From contig NZ_JACHLE010000001.1 of assembly GCF_014204415.1 (NCBI RefSeq), positions 372,001 to 436,000 of the forward strand: a stretch of 64,000 nt of DNA, given 5' to 3'. Position numbers and translations under genes: made by a program. The stretch's first letter is position 1, and each line of letters starts with the position of its first letter. The stretch is from Chryseobacterium defluvii (lineage in GTDB: Bacteria; Bacteroidota; Bacteroidia; Flavobacteriales; Weeksellaceae). Of the stretch, positions 41,978-49,918 are shown in pieces. The notes under the pieces were generated by a model. That model saw nothing but the letters and a program-made list of their open reading frames with translations. It ran no database searches and was not told where the DNA came from.

Positions 41978-42712
41978 TTACCCTTGTATGGAATTGAGAA
42001 AATCTATGGCATTCTTTCTCCAGTCTTTATTTTGTAATAAAATATCTACAAAGGCAGTTCCTATGATCCCGCCATCGGCTTTCTCCGTTACATTTTCGAA
42101 ATCCTGTTTAGACCTGATCCCGAAACCGATCATTACAGGATTTTTTAATGAAAGAGTAGCTAGTTTTGTAAGATAATCCTCATTTTTTAAGACTGCATTT
42201 TCTTTTCCTGTGGTAGATGACGAACTCACCGCATACAGGAATCCTGAACTCAGGGAATCCAGATACAGAATCCTTTCATCAGAGGTTTCAGGAGTTACCA
42301 GAAAAGTAAAATTAAGACGATATTTTTTTAAAATTTCTTTATAATTTTTTTCAAATTCAATGGGAGGAAGGTCAGGAATGATGAGCCCCGAAACCCCGCT
42401 TTCGGAACATTCCCTGCAGAAATTCTCAAATCCGAAACTCAGGACAGGATTAATATAACCCATTAAAATAACCGGTATCCTTATTTCGTTTTTGATAGAT
42501 TTAAGTTGCGAAAAAAGTTTTGCAATCGTCATTCCGTTTTTCAGGGCCAGTTCGTGGGCCTGCTGAATGACAGGGCCATCCGCTACAGGATCAGAATAAG
42601 GCATTCCGATTTCCATCATATCAGCCCCGGAATCCTGAATGAGTTTTATAATTTCGGTAGTATCTTCCAGCTGTGGAATTCCAGCTGTGAAGTATATGTT
42701 GAGTTTTTTCAT
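41978..42712 (-). CDS. trpA: Tryptophan synthase alpha subunit
   Basis: Converts indole-3-glycerol phosphate to indole and glyceraldehyde-3-phosphate, passing indole to TrpB. Key segments are YFTAGIPQL, MEIGMPYSDPVADGPVIQ (the catalytic Glu is that of MEIG and the Asp is in the PYSDP loop), LIIPDLPPIE and IGFGIRSKQDFE; SSSTTGKE forms the phosphate region. Its 244 residues are slightly shorter than E. coli TrpA (268). It follows trpB by a 65-base gap that contains repeat sequence. Confidence 0.95.
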   Translation of the reverse strand: MKKLNIYFTAGIPQLEDTTEIIKLIQDSGADMMEIGMPYSDPVADGPVIQQAHELALKNGMTIAKLFSQLKSIKNEIRIPVILMGYINPVLSFGFENFCRECSESGVSGLIIPDLPPIEFEKNYKEILKKYRLNFTFLVTPETSDERILYLDSLSSGFLYAVSSSSTTGKENAVLKNEDYLTKLATLSLKNPVMIGFGIRSKQDFENVTEKADGGIIGTAFVDILLQNKDWRKNAIDFLNSIQG

Positions 42713-42777
42713 TTTTTATTAGAAGTTAGAAATTAGAAGTTAGAGAATTTTGGTAAACACAGACAGAGACTAATAAC

Positions 42778-43968
42778 TCATAACTTATAACTTTTCAGAT
42801 ATGTTTCCATATCCTTATCCCCGCGTCCACTGAGGCAAATGACCACAATATCATTTTCATTGAATTTCTTTTTGTCTAAAATCGCCAGAGCATGGGCACT
42901 TTCCAAGGCGGGAATGATACCTTCCAGTTTTGTCAGTTCAAAAGCAGACGCTAAAGCTTCATCATCATTAATACTGAAAAATTCTGCACGTTTTTCTTTG
43001 AATAAATGGGCGTGAAAAGGGCCTATTCCGGGATAATCCAGGCCTGCGGAAATAGAATGGGGTTCTATGACCTGACCGTCATTGGTCTGCATCACGAGGC
43101 TTTTACTTCCATGCAGTACCCCTAAGGTTCCTAAAAAAGTAGTAGCCGCCGATTTTCCGGAATCAACTCCTAAACCCCCGGCCTCAGCTGCAATGATTTT
43201 CACTTCTTCTTCATCGACAAAATGATAAAATGTGCCCGCTGCATTACTTCCGCCGCCTACACATGCAATCACATAATCCGGATTTTCCCTGCCAGTTTGT
43301 TCTTTAAGCTGCTCTTTGATCTCTTTGGAAATGATGCTCTGAAACCTTGCCACCAGATCCGGGAACGGATGCGGACCTACCACACTTCCGATCACATAAT
43401 GGGTGGTTACGGGATTGTTGATCCAGTCTCTTAATGCTTCATTAACGGCATCTTTCAAAGTTTTTGAACCTGAAGTCGCTGCAACCACTTTTGCACCCAG
43501 CATTTTCATCCTTGCTACATTAGGGGCTTGCCTCCGGATATCAACCTCACCCATATACACAATACATTCCAGCCCCAGTAAGGCACAGGCCGTAGCGGTG
43601 GCCACACCATGTTGTCCTGCACCTGTCTCGGCAATGATCCTCGTCTTTCCCAGGCGTTTTGCCAGCAAAACCTGTCCCAAAGCATTATTGATCTTGTGAG
43701 CTCCTGTATGATTGAGGTCTTCTCTTTTCAAATAGATGTTGGTTTTGTATTTATGGCTTAAATTTTTGGAGTAGTAAAGTGGAGTAGCCCTGCCTACATA
43801 ATTTTTAAGCAGATCCTGATATTCTTTCTGAAAATCTTCTGATTCTATGATCTCAATATAATTTTTCTGTAATTCTTCCACATTAGGATAAAGCATTTCC
43901 GGAATGAAAGCTCCTCCGAATTCTCCATAATATCCATTCTCATCAGGATTTTTATAATTCATATTCAT
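42778..43968 (-). CDS. trpB: Tryptophan synthase beta subunit
   Basis: A PLP enzyme that joins indole and serine. The PLP lysine is in [15 protein letters not shown], the glycine-rich phosphate-binding loop is [10 protein letters not shown], and [13 protein letters not shown] and [19 protein letters not shown] are intact. Its 396 residues fit TrpB1, the type that pairs with TrpA. Met at codon 3 (43962) is an alternative start. A 140-base gap with a GAGCCCC repeat separates it from trpF. Confidence 0.96.
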   Translation of the reverse strand: MNMNYKNPDENGYYGEFGGAFIPEMLYPNVEELQKNYIEIIESEDFQKEYQDLLKNYVGRATPLYYSKNLSHKYKTNIYLKREDLNHTGAHKINNALGQVLLAKRLGKTRIIAETGAGQHGVATATACALLGLECIVYMGEVDIRRQAPNVARMKMLGAKVVAATSGSKTLKDAVNEALRDWINNPVTTHYVIGSVVGPHPFPDLVARFQSIISKEIKEQLKEQTGRENPDYVIACVGGGSNAAGTFYHFVDEEEVKIIAAEAGGLGVDSGKSAATTFLGTLGVLHGSKSLVMQTNDGQVIEPHSISAGLDYPGIGPFHAHLFKEKRAEFFSINDDEALASAFELTKLEGIIPALESAHALAILDKKKFNENDIVVICLSGRGDKDMETYLKSYKL

Positions 43969-43983
43969 ATTTTTTGTTGATAG

Positions 43984-44010
43984 AGAGCCCCGAAGGGACG
44001 ATTTAATAAA
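43984..44010. repeat. GAGCCCC...GGGACGATTTA intergenic repeat, copy 2
   Basis: Second copy of the 29504-29534 repeat, within the 140-base gap between trpF and trpB. It may be a processing or pausing site in the trp message, but nothing proves that. Confidence 0.55.
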
Positions 44011-44108
44011 TTGAAAGACTTAGTCCCGCTATATGGTCTATTTAATCCCACAAATATTTTTCATCATATTGAATTTTATGTTTTTTCAATATTTTAAGCA
44101 GCTTATCT

Positions 44109-44762
44109 TTACTGGAGTTTACCTTTAAAAGCTTTTATTTTTTCCAGATCTTTAATTCCGGGTTCAGTTTCAAACTTTGAATTAATATCCAGGGCAAAAG
44201 GGTTTTGATTTAAAATTCCTATTTTATCTATATTATCTTCCGAAATCCCGCCGCTTAAAAAGTAGGGTAGCGGAAGTTCAATATCATTCAATATATTCCA
44301 GTCAAATTGTTTTCCTGTTCCCCCAAATGCCTTTGAATCAGTATCAAAGAGAAAGTAATTGACAGCTGATAAAAGCTGGCTGGTGGCTTGCTGTATTTTA
44401 TTTTCTGTTCCTGTCTCTTGATTACCTATTCGGATAGCTTTAATAATTCCAATCCTGGGATTCAATTTTTCTTTTAATTTTGAAATGTATATTTCATCCT
44501 CATCTCCATGAAGCTGGATAAAATTCAATCCCGATTTTTCTGCTGTTTCTGCTACTTTTTCTATGCTTTTATTAACAAATACCCCTGTTTTTCCCCGATG
44601 GCCGATCTTTGAGATATCTTCTAAAGTCAGATGGTTTAATACGTATCTCGGGGATTTCTCATAAAAAATGAATCCTAAGAAATCAATATTCATATAGATG
44701 AGTTCATGGATTTGATCAGGCTGTGTCAATCCACAGACTTTGAGCTTTGGCCTCAAGTTCAT
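44109..44762 (-). CDS. trpF: Phosphoribosylanthranilate isomerase
   Basis: A TIM-barrel enzyme for the Amadori rearrangement in tryptophan synthesis. The N-terminal LKVCGLTQPDQI carries the catalytic Cys, and FVNKSIEKV, FIQLHGDED, FLFDTDSKAFGGTGKQFDW (in part) and YFLSGGISEDN are diagnostic. The 217-residue length is normal. The start follows the trpC stop by seven bases, so the two are translationally close; they are separate genes here, not the fused TrpCF of enterics. Confidence 0.93.
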   Translation of the reverse strand: MNLRPKLKVCGLTQPDQIHELIYMNIDFLGFIFYEKSPRYVLNHLTLEDISKIGHRGKTGVFVNKSIEKVAETAEKSGLNFIQLHGDEDEIYISKLKEKLNPRIGIIKAIRIGNQETGTENKIQQATSQLLSAVNYFLFDTDSKAFGGTGKQFDWNILNDIELPLPYFLSGGISEDNIDKIGILNQNPFALDINSKFETEPGIKDLEKIKAFKGKLQ

Positions 44763-44769
44763 TATAATT

Positions 44770-45552
44770 TTATGTTGTTAAGTTTAAAATAAACTTTTCA
44801 AATGTCTGAGCCGGATTTTCATTTTTCATAAAATATTCTCCCATTAAAAAACCGTCAAATCCTTTTTCTTTCAGGTAATTGAAATCTTCAACATTATAAA
44901 TTCCGCTTTCAGCAACTGACAATGCATTTTCCGGAAGCTGATCTTTCAGTTGTACGGAATGTTGAAGATCAACTTTAAAATCTTTCAGGTTTCTGTTGTT
45001 GATTCCTACCAGATCGATATCCCGATTGTAATGGTCTAACTCTTCTTCGGTGTGAATTTCCAGTAAAACCTCCATTCCCAATTCATGAGAAAGAGCAGTG
45101 AAATCTTTGACCTGGGAAGGAGAGAGGCATGAAGCAATAAGTAATACAACATCTGCTCCAATACTTTTGGCTTCATAAAACTGGTATTCATCGATCATAA
45201 AATCTTTACGAAGGACGGGAATGTTAATATACTTCCGGACATTCAGAATATCATCAAATGAACCTCCGAAAAAATCCTTGTCAGTAAGAACAGAAACCCC
45301 GCTTGCTCCAAAATTTTCGTATGCAGAGACCACTTCCAAAGGTTCAGCTTTGTAATTAATGATTCCTTTTGACGGGGATTGCCGTTTAAATTCCGCAATA
45401 ATTCCGCTTTTCTCCTGTATGGATTTTTTTAAGGAAAAGTTTTTTCTTTCAAAAAATTCAGAACTTTTTAATCCTTCGACAGATATTCTTGATTTTGAAG
45501 CGATAATTTCTTCTTTTTTTCTTTCTATGATCTTATCTAATATGGTCATCAT
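44770..45552 (-). CDS. trpC: Indole-3-glycerol phosphate synthase
   Basis: A TIM-barrel synthase that closes the indole ring. Diagnostic segments are ILDKIIERKKEEI at the N-terminus, IIAEFKRQSPSKG (with catalytic Lys), SVLTDKDFFGGSF, VLRKDFMIDEYQFYEA and VGINNRNLKDF, then ALSVAESGIYN. Its 260 residues are the standard length. It lies between trpD and trpF. Confidence 0.95.
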   Translation of the reverse strand: MMTILDKIIERKKEEIIASKSRISVEGLKSSEFFERKNFSLKKSIQEKSGIIAEFKRQSPSKGIINYKAEPLEVVSAYENFGASGVSVLTDKDFFGGSFDDILNVRKYINIPVLRKDFMIDEYQFYEAKSIGADVVLLIASCLSPSQVKDFTALSHELGMEVLLEIHTEEELDHYNRDIDLVGINNRNLKDFKVDLQHSVQLKDQLPENALSVAESGIYNVEDFNYLKEKGFDGFLMGEYFMKNENPAQTFEKFILNLTT

Positions 45553-45591
45553 ATTCCATTAATCTCAGCATTCATAATTTATAATTCATAA

Positions 45592-46578
45592 CTATTCTAA
45601 CAGGAGCTGAAGACACCTGAACGCTTTTCCGCTTTCAAGGCTGTCCTGTGCCAGTAAAAGGCAATCATCATAACTGCCGAATTTATTCGTATGGTAAAGA
45701 GCAACTGCAGCGTTGGCTAAAATCACGGAGTTTTGTTGTTTTGTGCCGTTTCCAAGTAAAATATTCCTGAAAATTTTTGCTGTTTCATGGGTGGTTTCTC
45801 CCGCTTTTATACTTTCCGGGCCGATGGAGTCAAAGCCCAGATCTTCTGTAGAGTAGATATCTTCTCCGCTTTTTGTGATGATCTTGGTATCATGGGTCAG
45901 GCTTATCTCATCATAGCCGTCCATACTGTGAACCAAAATAAATTCTCTTTCATCCTTCTGCAACAAATACTGGTAGATCCTAGCAATTTCCATATTGTAT
46001 ACGCCTATCATGGAAAATCGGGGTTTTGCAGGATTTACCAAAGGCCCCAGTAAATTGAAAAAAGTTCTTAGGCCTAAAGATCTTCTCAGGGTACCTACAG
46101 ACTGCAGGGCAGGATGAAAATAGGGGGCATGTAAAAAACAGATGTTGGCTTTTTCCAGATCTTTATTGAGCATGTCGGAATCCGTTTTGAATATATAACC
46201 GATCTCTTCCATGACGTTTGAAGATCCTGTATGGGTAGAAGCACCATAATTACCATGTTTTGTTACCTTTTGCCCTGCGCCGGCAACCACAAAACTTGAC
46301 AGAGTTGAAATGTTAATGGTGTTTTTTCCGTCTCCACCTGTTCCCACAATGTCTATTGAATCATCTGTTTCTAAGGTTACGGGAACGGCCATTTGCAATA
46401 AGGCTTCTCTGAAACCTTCCAATTCTTTCAGTGTAATGTTGCGCATCAGAAATACACTGATAAAGGCTGTGACCTCTATGCCATTAAATTTATTTTGAGC
46501 AATCTCAATCATTATCGCTTTGGCCTCAGATTTTGACAGCGTATGATGATTGAACAGGTATTGTAATATTTCTTTCAT
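45592..46578 (-). CDS. trpD: Anthranilate phosphoribosyltransferase
   Basis: Transfers the phosphoribosyl group from PRPP to anthranilate. The GTGGDGKNTINIST loop binds PRPP, and KHGNYGASTHTGSSNVMEE and RSLGLRTFFNLLGPLVNPA are standard TrpD motifs. The frame extends 15 codons upstream of 46578, but the protein normally begins at KEILQYLFNH, so the ATG at 46578 was chosen. It is 41 bases downstream of the trpG stop. It is separate from trpG, unlike the fused enteric TrpGD. Confidence 0.94.
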   Translation of the reverse strand: MKEILQYLFNHHTLSKSEAKAIMIEIAQNKFNGIEVTAFISVFLMRNITLKELEGFREALLQMAVPVTLETDDSIDIVGTGGDGKNTINISTLSSFVVAGAGQKVTKHGNYGASTHTGSSNVMEEIGYIFKTDSDMLNKDLEKANICFLHAPYFHPALQSVGTLRRSLGLRTFFNLLGPLVNPAKPRFSMIGVYNMEIARIYQYLLQKDEREFILVHSMDGYDEISLTHDTKIITKSGEDIYSTEDLGFDSIGPESIKAGETTHETAKIFRNILLGNGTKQQNSVILANAAVALYHTNKFGSYDDCLLLAQDSLESGKAFRCLQLLLE

Positions 46579-46619
46579 TTGTGGAGATTTTATTACGGTT
46601 GAGGGAATATTATAAGCAA

Positions 46620-47243
46620 TCAATTCAAAAGGAAATTTTTAATAATGATCTCTCCGTCCGGAGTCAGAATACTTTCAGGATGGAACTGAACACCATGCAC
46701 ATCGTATGTTTTATGTTGCAGTGCCATGATCATCCCGTCATTATCAACAGCTGTTATTTCCAATTCTTCCGGGAAGCTGTCAGGGTTTACGGCCCAGCTG
46801 TGGTATCTCCCGACTTCCAGTCCTGAAGACAGGTTTCTGAAAAGCTTGGTGTCTTTTTTTACCAGCTCCGCAGTAGTGGCAACACCATGAAAGATTTCGG
46901 AAAGATTGATCAGGCTTCCTCCGAAAGCTTCTGCAATGGCCTGCTGGCCCAAGCAAACTCCCAGAATACTCTTGGTAGATGCATATTCTTTGATGAGATC
47001 AAGCAAAATTCCGGCTTCCTCAGGAATTCCGGGACCGGGGGAAAGTACAATTTTATCATATTTGCCAATTTCCTTTAAGGAAATCTCATCATTACGGAAA
47101 ACATCTACCTTTTCATTCAGAACTCTTTCTATGATCTGAACAAGGTTATAGGTGAAACTATCGTAATTGTCAAAAACAAGAACTTTGGTTTCAGGTTTTA
47201 AATTTTGAATTGGTTGTATTTTGCTATTGTTCATTTCTTTCAT
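46620..47243 (-). CDS. trpG: Anthranilate synthase glutamine amidotransferase component
   Basis: The class I glutamine amidotransferase that feeds ammonia to TrpE. The triad is Cys in LGVCLGQQAIAEAFGG and His-Glu in GVQFHPESI; the oxyanion region is LSPGPGIP, and the substrate segment begins VLVFDNYDSFTYNLVQ. The N-terminal ~20 residues precede the domain, and codon 4 (47234) is an alternative start. The C-terminal PESILTPDGEIIIKNFLLN is typical. TrpG-type and PabA-type proteins are alike; the trp context favours TrpG. Confidence 0.94.
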   Translation of the reverse strand: MKEMNNSKIQPIQNLKPETKVLVFDNYDSFTYNLVQIIERVLNEKVDVFRNDEISLKEIGKYDKIVLSPGPGIPEEAGILLDLIKEYASTKSILGVCLGQQAIAEAFGGSLINLSEIFHGVATTAELVKKDTKLFRNLSSGLEVGRYHSWAVNPDSFPEELEITAVDNDGMIMALQHKTYDVHGVQFHPESILTPDGEIIIKNFLLN

Positions 47244-47296
47244 TTTAGATTATTGTTCATTAGTTAAATGCTTCTTGGTGAGCCTATAACAAAGAA

Positions 47297-48718
47297 CTAA
47301 TAACTGAGCTTCTCTGCTTTTTCCACTGCTTTTTTTAATGCATTAAGCTTGTTGTTCACCTCCTGTAATTCACTCTCAGGGTCGGATTTTGCTACGAGCC
47401 CAGCTCCGGCCTGGTAATACAGCGTATTGTTTTTGCTTAAAAACGTCCTGATCATAATGGCCTGGTTACAGTCGCCATTCAACCCTATGATTCCGATACA
47501 TCCGCCATAGTAGCCTCGGGAGTCTTTTTCATATTTATTAATAAGCTGAAGAGCCTTATGCTTTGGGGCTCCGCTTAAAGTACCCTGAGGGAAAGTGGCG
47601 GCAACGATCTCGAAAGGATTGCTGTTTCCGGGCAATTCTGCAGTAACTTCACTTACCATATGGATGACGTGAGAATAAAGCTGAATTTCTTTCAGTTTGG
47701 TAACCGTTACATTTTTTCCGAATTTTCCCAGGTCATTCCGGGCCAGATCAACCAGCATGGTATGTTCTGCATTTTCTTTCGGATCATCTTTCAATGCTTC
47801 CACAGATTGCAGGTCTGTCTCGAAATGGCCTGTTCTTTTAAAGGTTCCGGCAATCGGGTGAATTACCGCTTTATTGTTTTTAATAATCAGCTGGCTTTCA
47901 GGGCTGGACCCGAACAATTTGTAATTTCCGTAATCAAAAAAGAATAGATACGGGGAAGGGTTTATGTTTCTTAAGGTGCGGTAAACATTGAATTCGTCAC
48001 CATGAAACTTCTGCTCGAACCTTCTGCTGAGCACCAATTGGAATACATCACCTCTCATGCAGTGCTTTTGGGCTGTTTTTACCAGTTCGATATAATCTTC
48101 ATCAGTGATGTTGGACGTTTCCGGACCTGTTTTCTTGAAAGGATAAACCACGGAATTCTGATTTTTGATCAGGCTTTCCAATAAGTATAATTCTGATTTT
48201 ACTCCCTCGATCTGATTCTCGATGATGTGCATTTCATCATTATAATGGTTGATAGCGATCACGTACTGATAAAGCCTGTATCGCAGGATAGGGATCTTAA
48301 CTTCAGGGCTCTGAGCCTTAAACTTGATATTATCAAAAAACTGCACAGCCTCAAAACTTGTATAGCCAAAAAGGCTTTGCGCGGTTTCTTCAACCGGGTC
48401 TTTGGCTTTTTCGCAGACAAAAATATTGGAAAAATGCTCAAATACATCCGAAAGCTTATGGTCTATGATAAATTGTTTGATTGGTTCCTGCCTTGGAAGT
48501 TTTATTTCAAACTCATTAAGGTTCTTAATTTCGATACCGGCAACGGCATTGATGGCTATAAAAGAAAAATTATTGTCAATATTTTTTGAGTCCGAGCTTT
48601 CCAGTAATATAGTATCCCTGAACTTGTCCCGAAGCTGCAGGTAAATATTCATGGGGGTCTGGAGATCTCCCAATACTTTTTTGGAAACAGTTTTTATTTT
48701 AATTTTCTTGTTAAACAT
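47297..48718 (-). CDS. trpE: Anthranilate synthase component I
   Basis: Makes anthranilate from chorismate with ammonia from TrpG, the committed step. The chorismate-binding core is evident: FQLVLSRRFEQKF, PSPYLFFFDYGNYKLFGSSP, HPIAGTFKRTG, HTMLVDLARNDLGKFG, FPQGTLSGAPKHKAL and YYGGCIGIIG. The feedback site Leu-Leu-Glu-Ser of other TrpE enzymes fits LLESSDSKNI near residue 38. Its 473 residues are slightly shorter than E. coli TrpE (520). It is the first enzyme gene of the operon, 34 bases after an attenuator terminator and downstream of a leader peptide with three Trp codons. Confidence 0.96.
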   Translation of the reverse strand: MFNKKIKIKTVSKKVLGDLQTPMNIYLQLRDKFRDTILLESSDSKNIDNNFSFIAINAVAGIEIKNLNEFEIKLPRQEPIKQFIIDHKLSDVFEHFSNIFVCEKAKDPVEETAQSLFGYTSFEAVQFFDNIKFKAQSPEVKIPILRYRLYQYVIAINHYNDEMHIIENQIEGVKSELYLLESLIKNQNSVVYPFKKTGPETSNITDEDYIELVKTAQKHCMRGDVFQLVLSRRFEQKFHGDEFNVYRTLRNINPSPYLFFFDYGNYKLFGSSPESQLIIKNNKAVIHPIAGTFKRTGHFETDLQSVEALKDDPKENAEHTMLVDLARNDLGKFGKNVTVTKLKEIQLYSHVIHMVSEVTAELPGNSNPFEIVAATFPQGTLSGAPKHKALQLINKYEKDSRGYYGGCIGIIGLNGDCNQAIMIRTFLSKNNTLYYQAGAGLVAKSDPESELQEVNNKLNALKKAVEKAEKLSY

Positions 48719-48751
48719 TTGCAGTTTTATTTTTTTATGAATTTAATAAAT

Positions 48752-48787
48752 AAAAAAAGACTTTCACGAAATTCCGTCAAAGTCTTT
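48752..48787 (-). terminator. trp attenuator terminator
   Basis: On the minus strand, stem AAAGACTTT/AAAGTCTTT (48787-48779 with 48764-48756), extended by ACG/CGT, ends in a run of T from 48758 to 48752. It lies between the trpL leader and the trpE start (34 bases before it), so transcription must pass it to reach trpE. Confidence 0.85.
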
Positions 48788-48820
48788 ATATTATTTTTTC
48801 TATATCAATCCTGCTATGAA

Positions 48821-48898
48821 TTAGCAACATGACAATAGTTTCAGACCCGACGAAGAGTTTGAAAACCACCACCAATTAGTATTGCTAATATTAACCAT
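48821..48898 (-). CDS. trpL: trp leader peptide (trpL-like) with three tandem Trp codons
   Basis: A 25-codon ORF on the minus strand that the long ORF track omits. It starts at ATG 48898-48896 and ends at TAA 48823-48821. Codons 9, 10 and 11 (48874-48866) are all TGG, so it reads Asn-Trp-Trp-Trp-Phe. It is followed by an intrinsic terminator and trpE, the classical plan of ribosome-mediated attenuation. The -7 box TACATTTG ends only four bases before the ATG, so the transcript may be leaderless or have a very short 5' end. A leader this Trp-rich at this position is very unlikely to be chance. Confidence 0.88.
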   Translation of the reverse strand: MVNISNTNWWWFSNSSSGLKLLSCC

Positions 48899-48902
48899 AG
48901 GA

Positions 48903-48934
48903 CAAATGTATATATTTTTTCAATATGAAAACAA
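48903..48934 (-). promoter_or_regulatory. Promoter of the trp operon
   Basis: Read on the minus strand, -33 TTG is at 48934-48932 and -7 TACATTTG at 48910-48903, with a 21-base spacer. This is a good Bacteroidota-type promoter and the only one seen between trpE and the divergent gene at 49190. Confidence 0.75.
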
Positions 48935-49158
48935 GAAACAGGCAAAAATAAAAAAACTTAAGAATGGCATATTTTCCAAATGTTTGGTTTTTTCCGGGAA
49001 GAGCTTTCATCATAATACTGGTGAAAAATAGAATTTTGGCTAAGGCAATAACAGTTTAAATTTAAAACGATCTTCTACCTGTTGACGGGTTCAAATGTTT
49101 TTTTCTAAAAATATGCCCGAAGTGGGAAGATATCACTGCATTAAAAGGTTATTTTTTA
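48935..49158. other. Non-coding stretch between the trp promoter and the lipoprotein gene
   Basis: About 224 AT-rich bases with no ORF, repeat or RNA fold that I could support. It separates the divergent trp promoter (minus) and the lipoprotein promoter (plus). Confidence 0.5.
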
Positions 49159-49166
49159 TATTTTTG
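49159..49166 (+). promoter_or_regulatory. Promoter -7 box TATTTTTG
   Basis: A perfect TAnnTTTG match 23 bases before the lipoprotein ATG at 49190. Confidence 0.55.
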
Positions 49167-49189
49167 CTTAAATTTTTATAGAAAAAATA

Positions 49190-49399
49190 ATGAAAAAAGT
49201 ATTGGCAATCGCATTTATCGGAAGTTTATTCGTAGTAAACTGTTCTAAGAAACCGGATCATTCATTACAAGACAGCAATACGATGCTGGAAGAACCTGAA
49301 GCAAAGACTGTGGTGGATTCTGCGGCTAAACCTGCTGAAACACCGGCAGCAACACCTGCTCCTGAAGCTGCTAAAACAGATTCTGCGGCGAAAAAATAA
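49190..49399 (+). CDS. Small Ala/Pro-rich lipoprotein
   Basis: A 69-residue lipoprotein with lipobox VVNC (Cys18). The mature peptide is short and low-complexity, with repeated Ala, Pro, Thr and Glu (KPAETPAATPAPEAAK) between two similar segments (VVDSAAK, KTDSAAKK). It has no recognisable domain. It is co-transcribed with the cytochrome c gene, which starts on the last base of its stop, so it may be a linked small partner. Confidence 0.7.
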   Translation: MKKVLAIAFIGSLFVVNCSKKPDHSLQDSNTMLEEPEAKTVVDSAAKPAETPAATPAPEAAKTDSAAKK

Positions 49400-49782
49400 T
49401 GAGAAAAATATTTTTGGTGGGAAGTCTGGGATTATTATTCCTTTCCTGCTCCAAAAAAGAAAATACATCAGTTGATACTACGTCTTCTGAGTCTTCTTCT
49501 GCTTCGAAACCTTCTGTAAAATCTGATCTTTCAGGAGCGCAGATCATAGAAACGTTGGATTGTACGGGGTGCCATACTGTCAATGAAAGAATGATAGGGC
49601 CTTCTTATCAGGAAATAGCCGATAAGTATTCTGAAAAAGATATTGAGCTGCTGGCTTCAAAAATTATAGACGGTGGAAGCGGAGTATGGGGAAATGTGCC
49701 CATGCAGCCTCACTCTCAGGTCTCAAAAGAAGAAGCAAAAAAGATGGTCGAATATATTCTGACTTTAAAAAAGACAAAATAG
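49399..49782 (+). CDS. Cytochrome c family lipoprotein
   Basis: A 127-residue lipoprotein with lipobox LSC (Cys17) and one heme c site, Cys55-Thr-Gly-Cys58-His59. Met102 in NVPMQPH is the probable distal ligand, and HTVNERMIGPSYQEIADKY and KMVEYILTLK fit small class I cytochromes. A serine-rich linker separates the lipid anchor from the heme domain. It is likely to carry electrons at the periplasmic face of the membrane, possibly to a terminal oxidase (inference). Its ATG overlaps the previous stop by one base. A strong terminator follows. Confidence 0.88.
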   Translation: MRKIFLVGSLGLLFLSCSKKENTSVDTTSSESSSASKPSVKSDLSGAQIIETLDCTGCHTVNERMIGPSYQEIADKYSEKDIELLASKIIDGGSGVWGNVPMQPHSQVSKEEAKKMVEYILTLKKTK

Positions 49783-49806
49783 ATTGTATCTTACAGTAAA
49801 AACAAT

Positions 49807-49840
49807 AAAAAGCCCTGCAGATTTCCTGCAGGGCTTTTTA
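49807..49840 (+). terminator. Intrinsic terminator after the cytochrome c gene
   Basis: Perfect stem AAAAGCCCTGCAG/CTGCAGGGCTTTT with a short loop and a T run. Confidence 0.9.
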
Positions 49841-49864
49841 TTGAACTATATTTAAGATTTTTTT

Positions 49865-49896
49865 TTGACTTATACCTGTAAAAACAATTATCTTTG
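49865..49896 (+). promoter_or_regulatory. Promoter of lysS
   Basis: -33 TTG at 49865-49867, a 21-base spacer and -7 TATCTTTG at 49889-49896. The TTG is also the first codon of the longest open frame, so it is promoter rather than start. Confidence 0.75.
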
Positions 49897-49918
49897 CACG
49901 CTATTGAAATACAGAGAA

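Noticed and set aside
49812..49918. Possible T-box or other riboswitch before lysS
   Set aside because: The promoter -7 box ends at 49896 and the start codon is at 49919, so the leader is about 20 bases, too short for a riboswitch.
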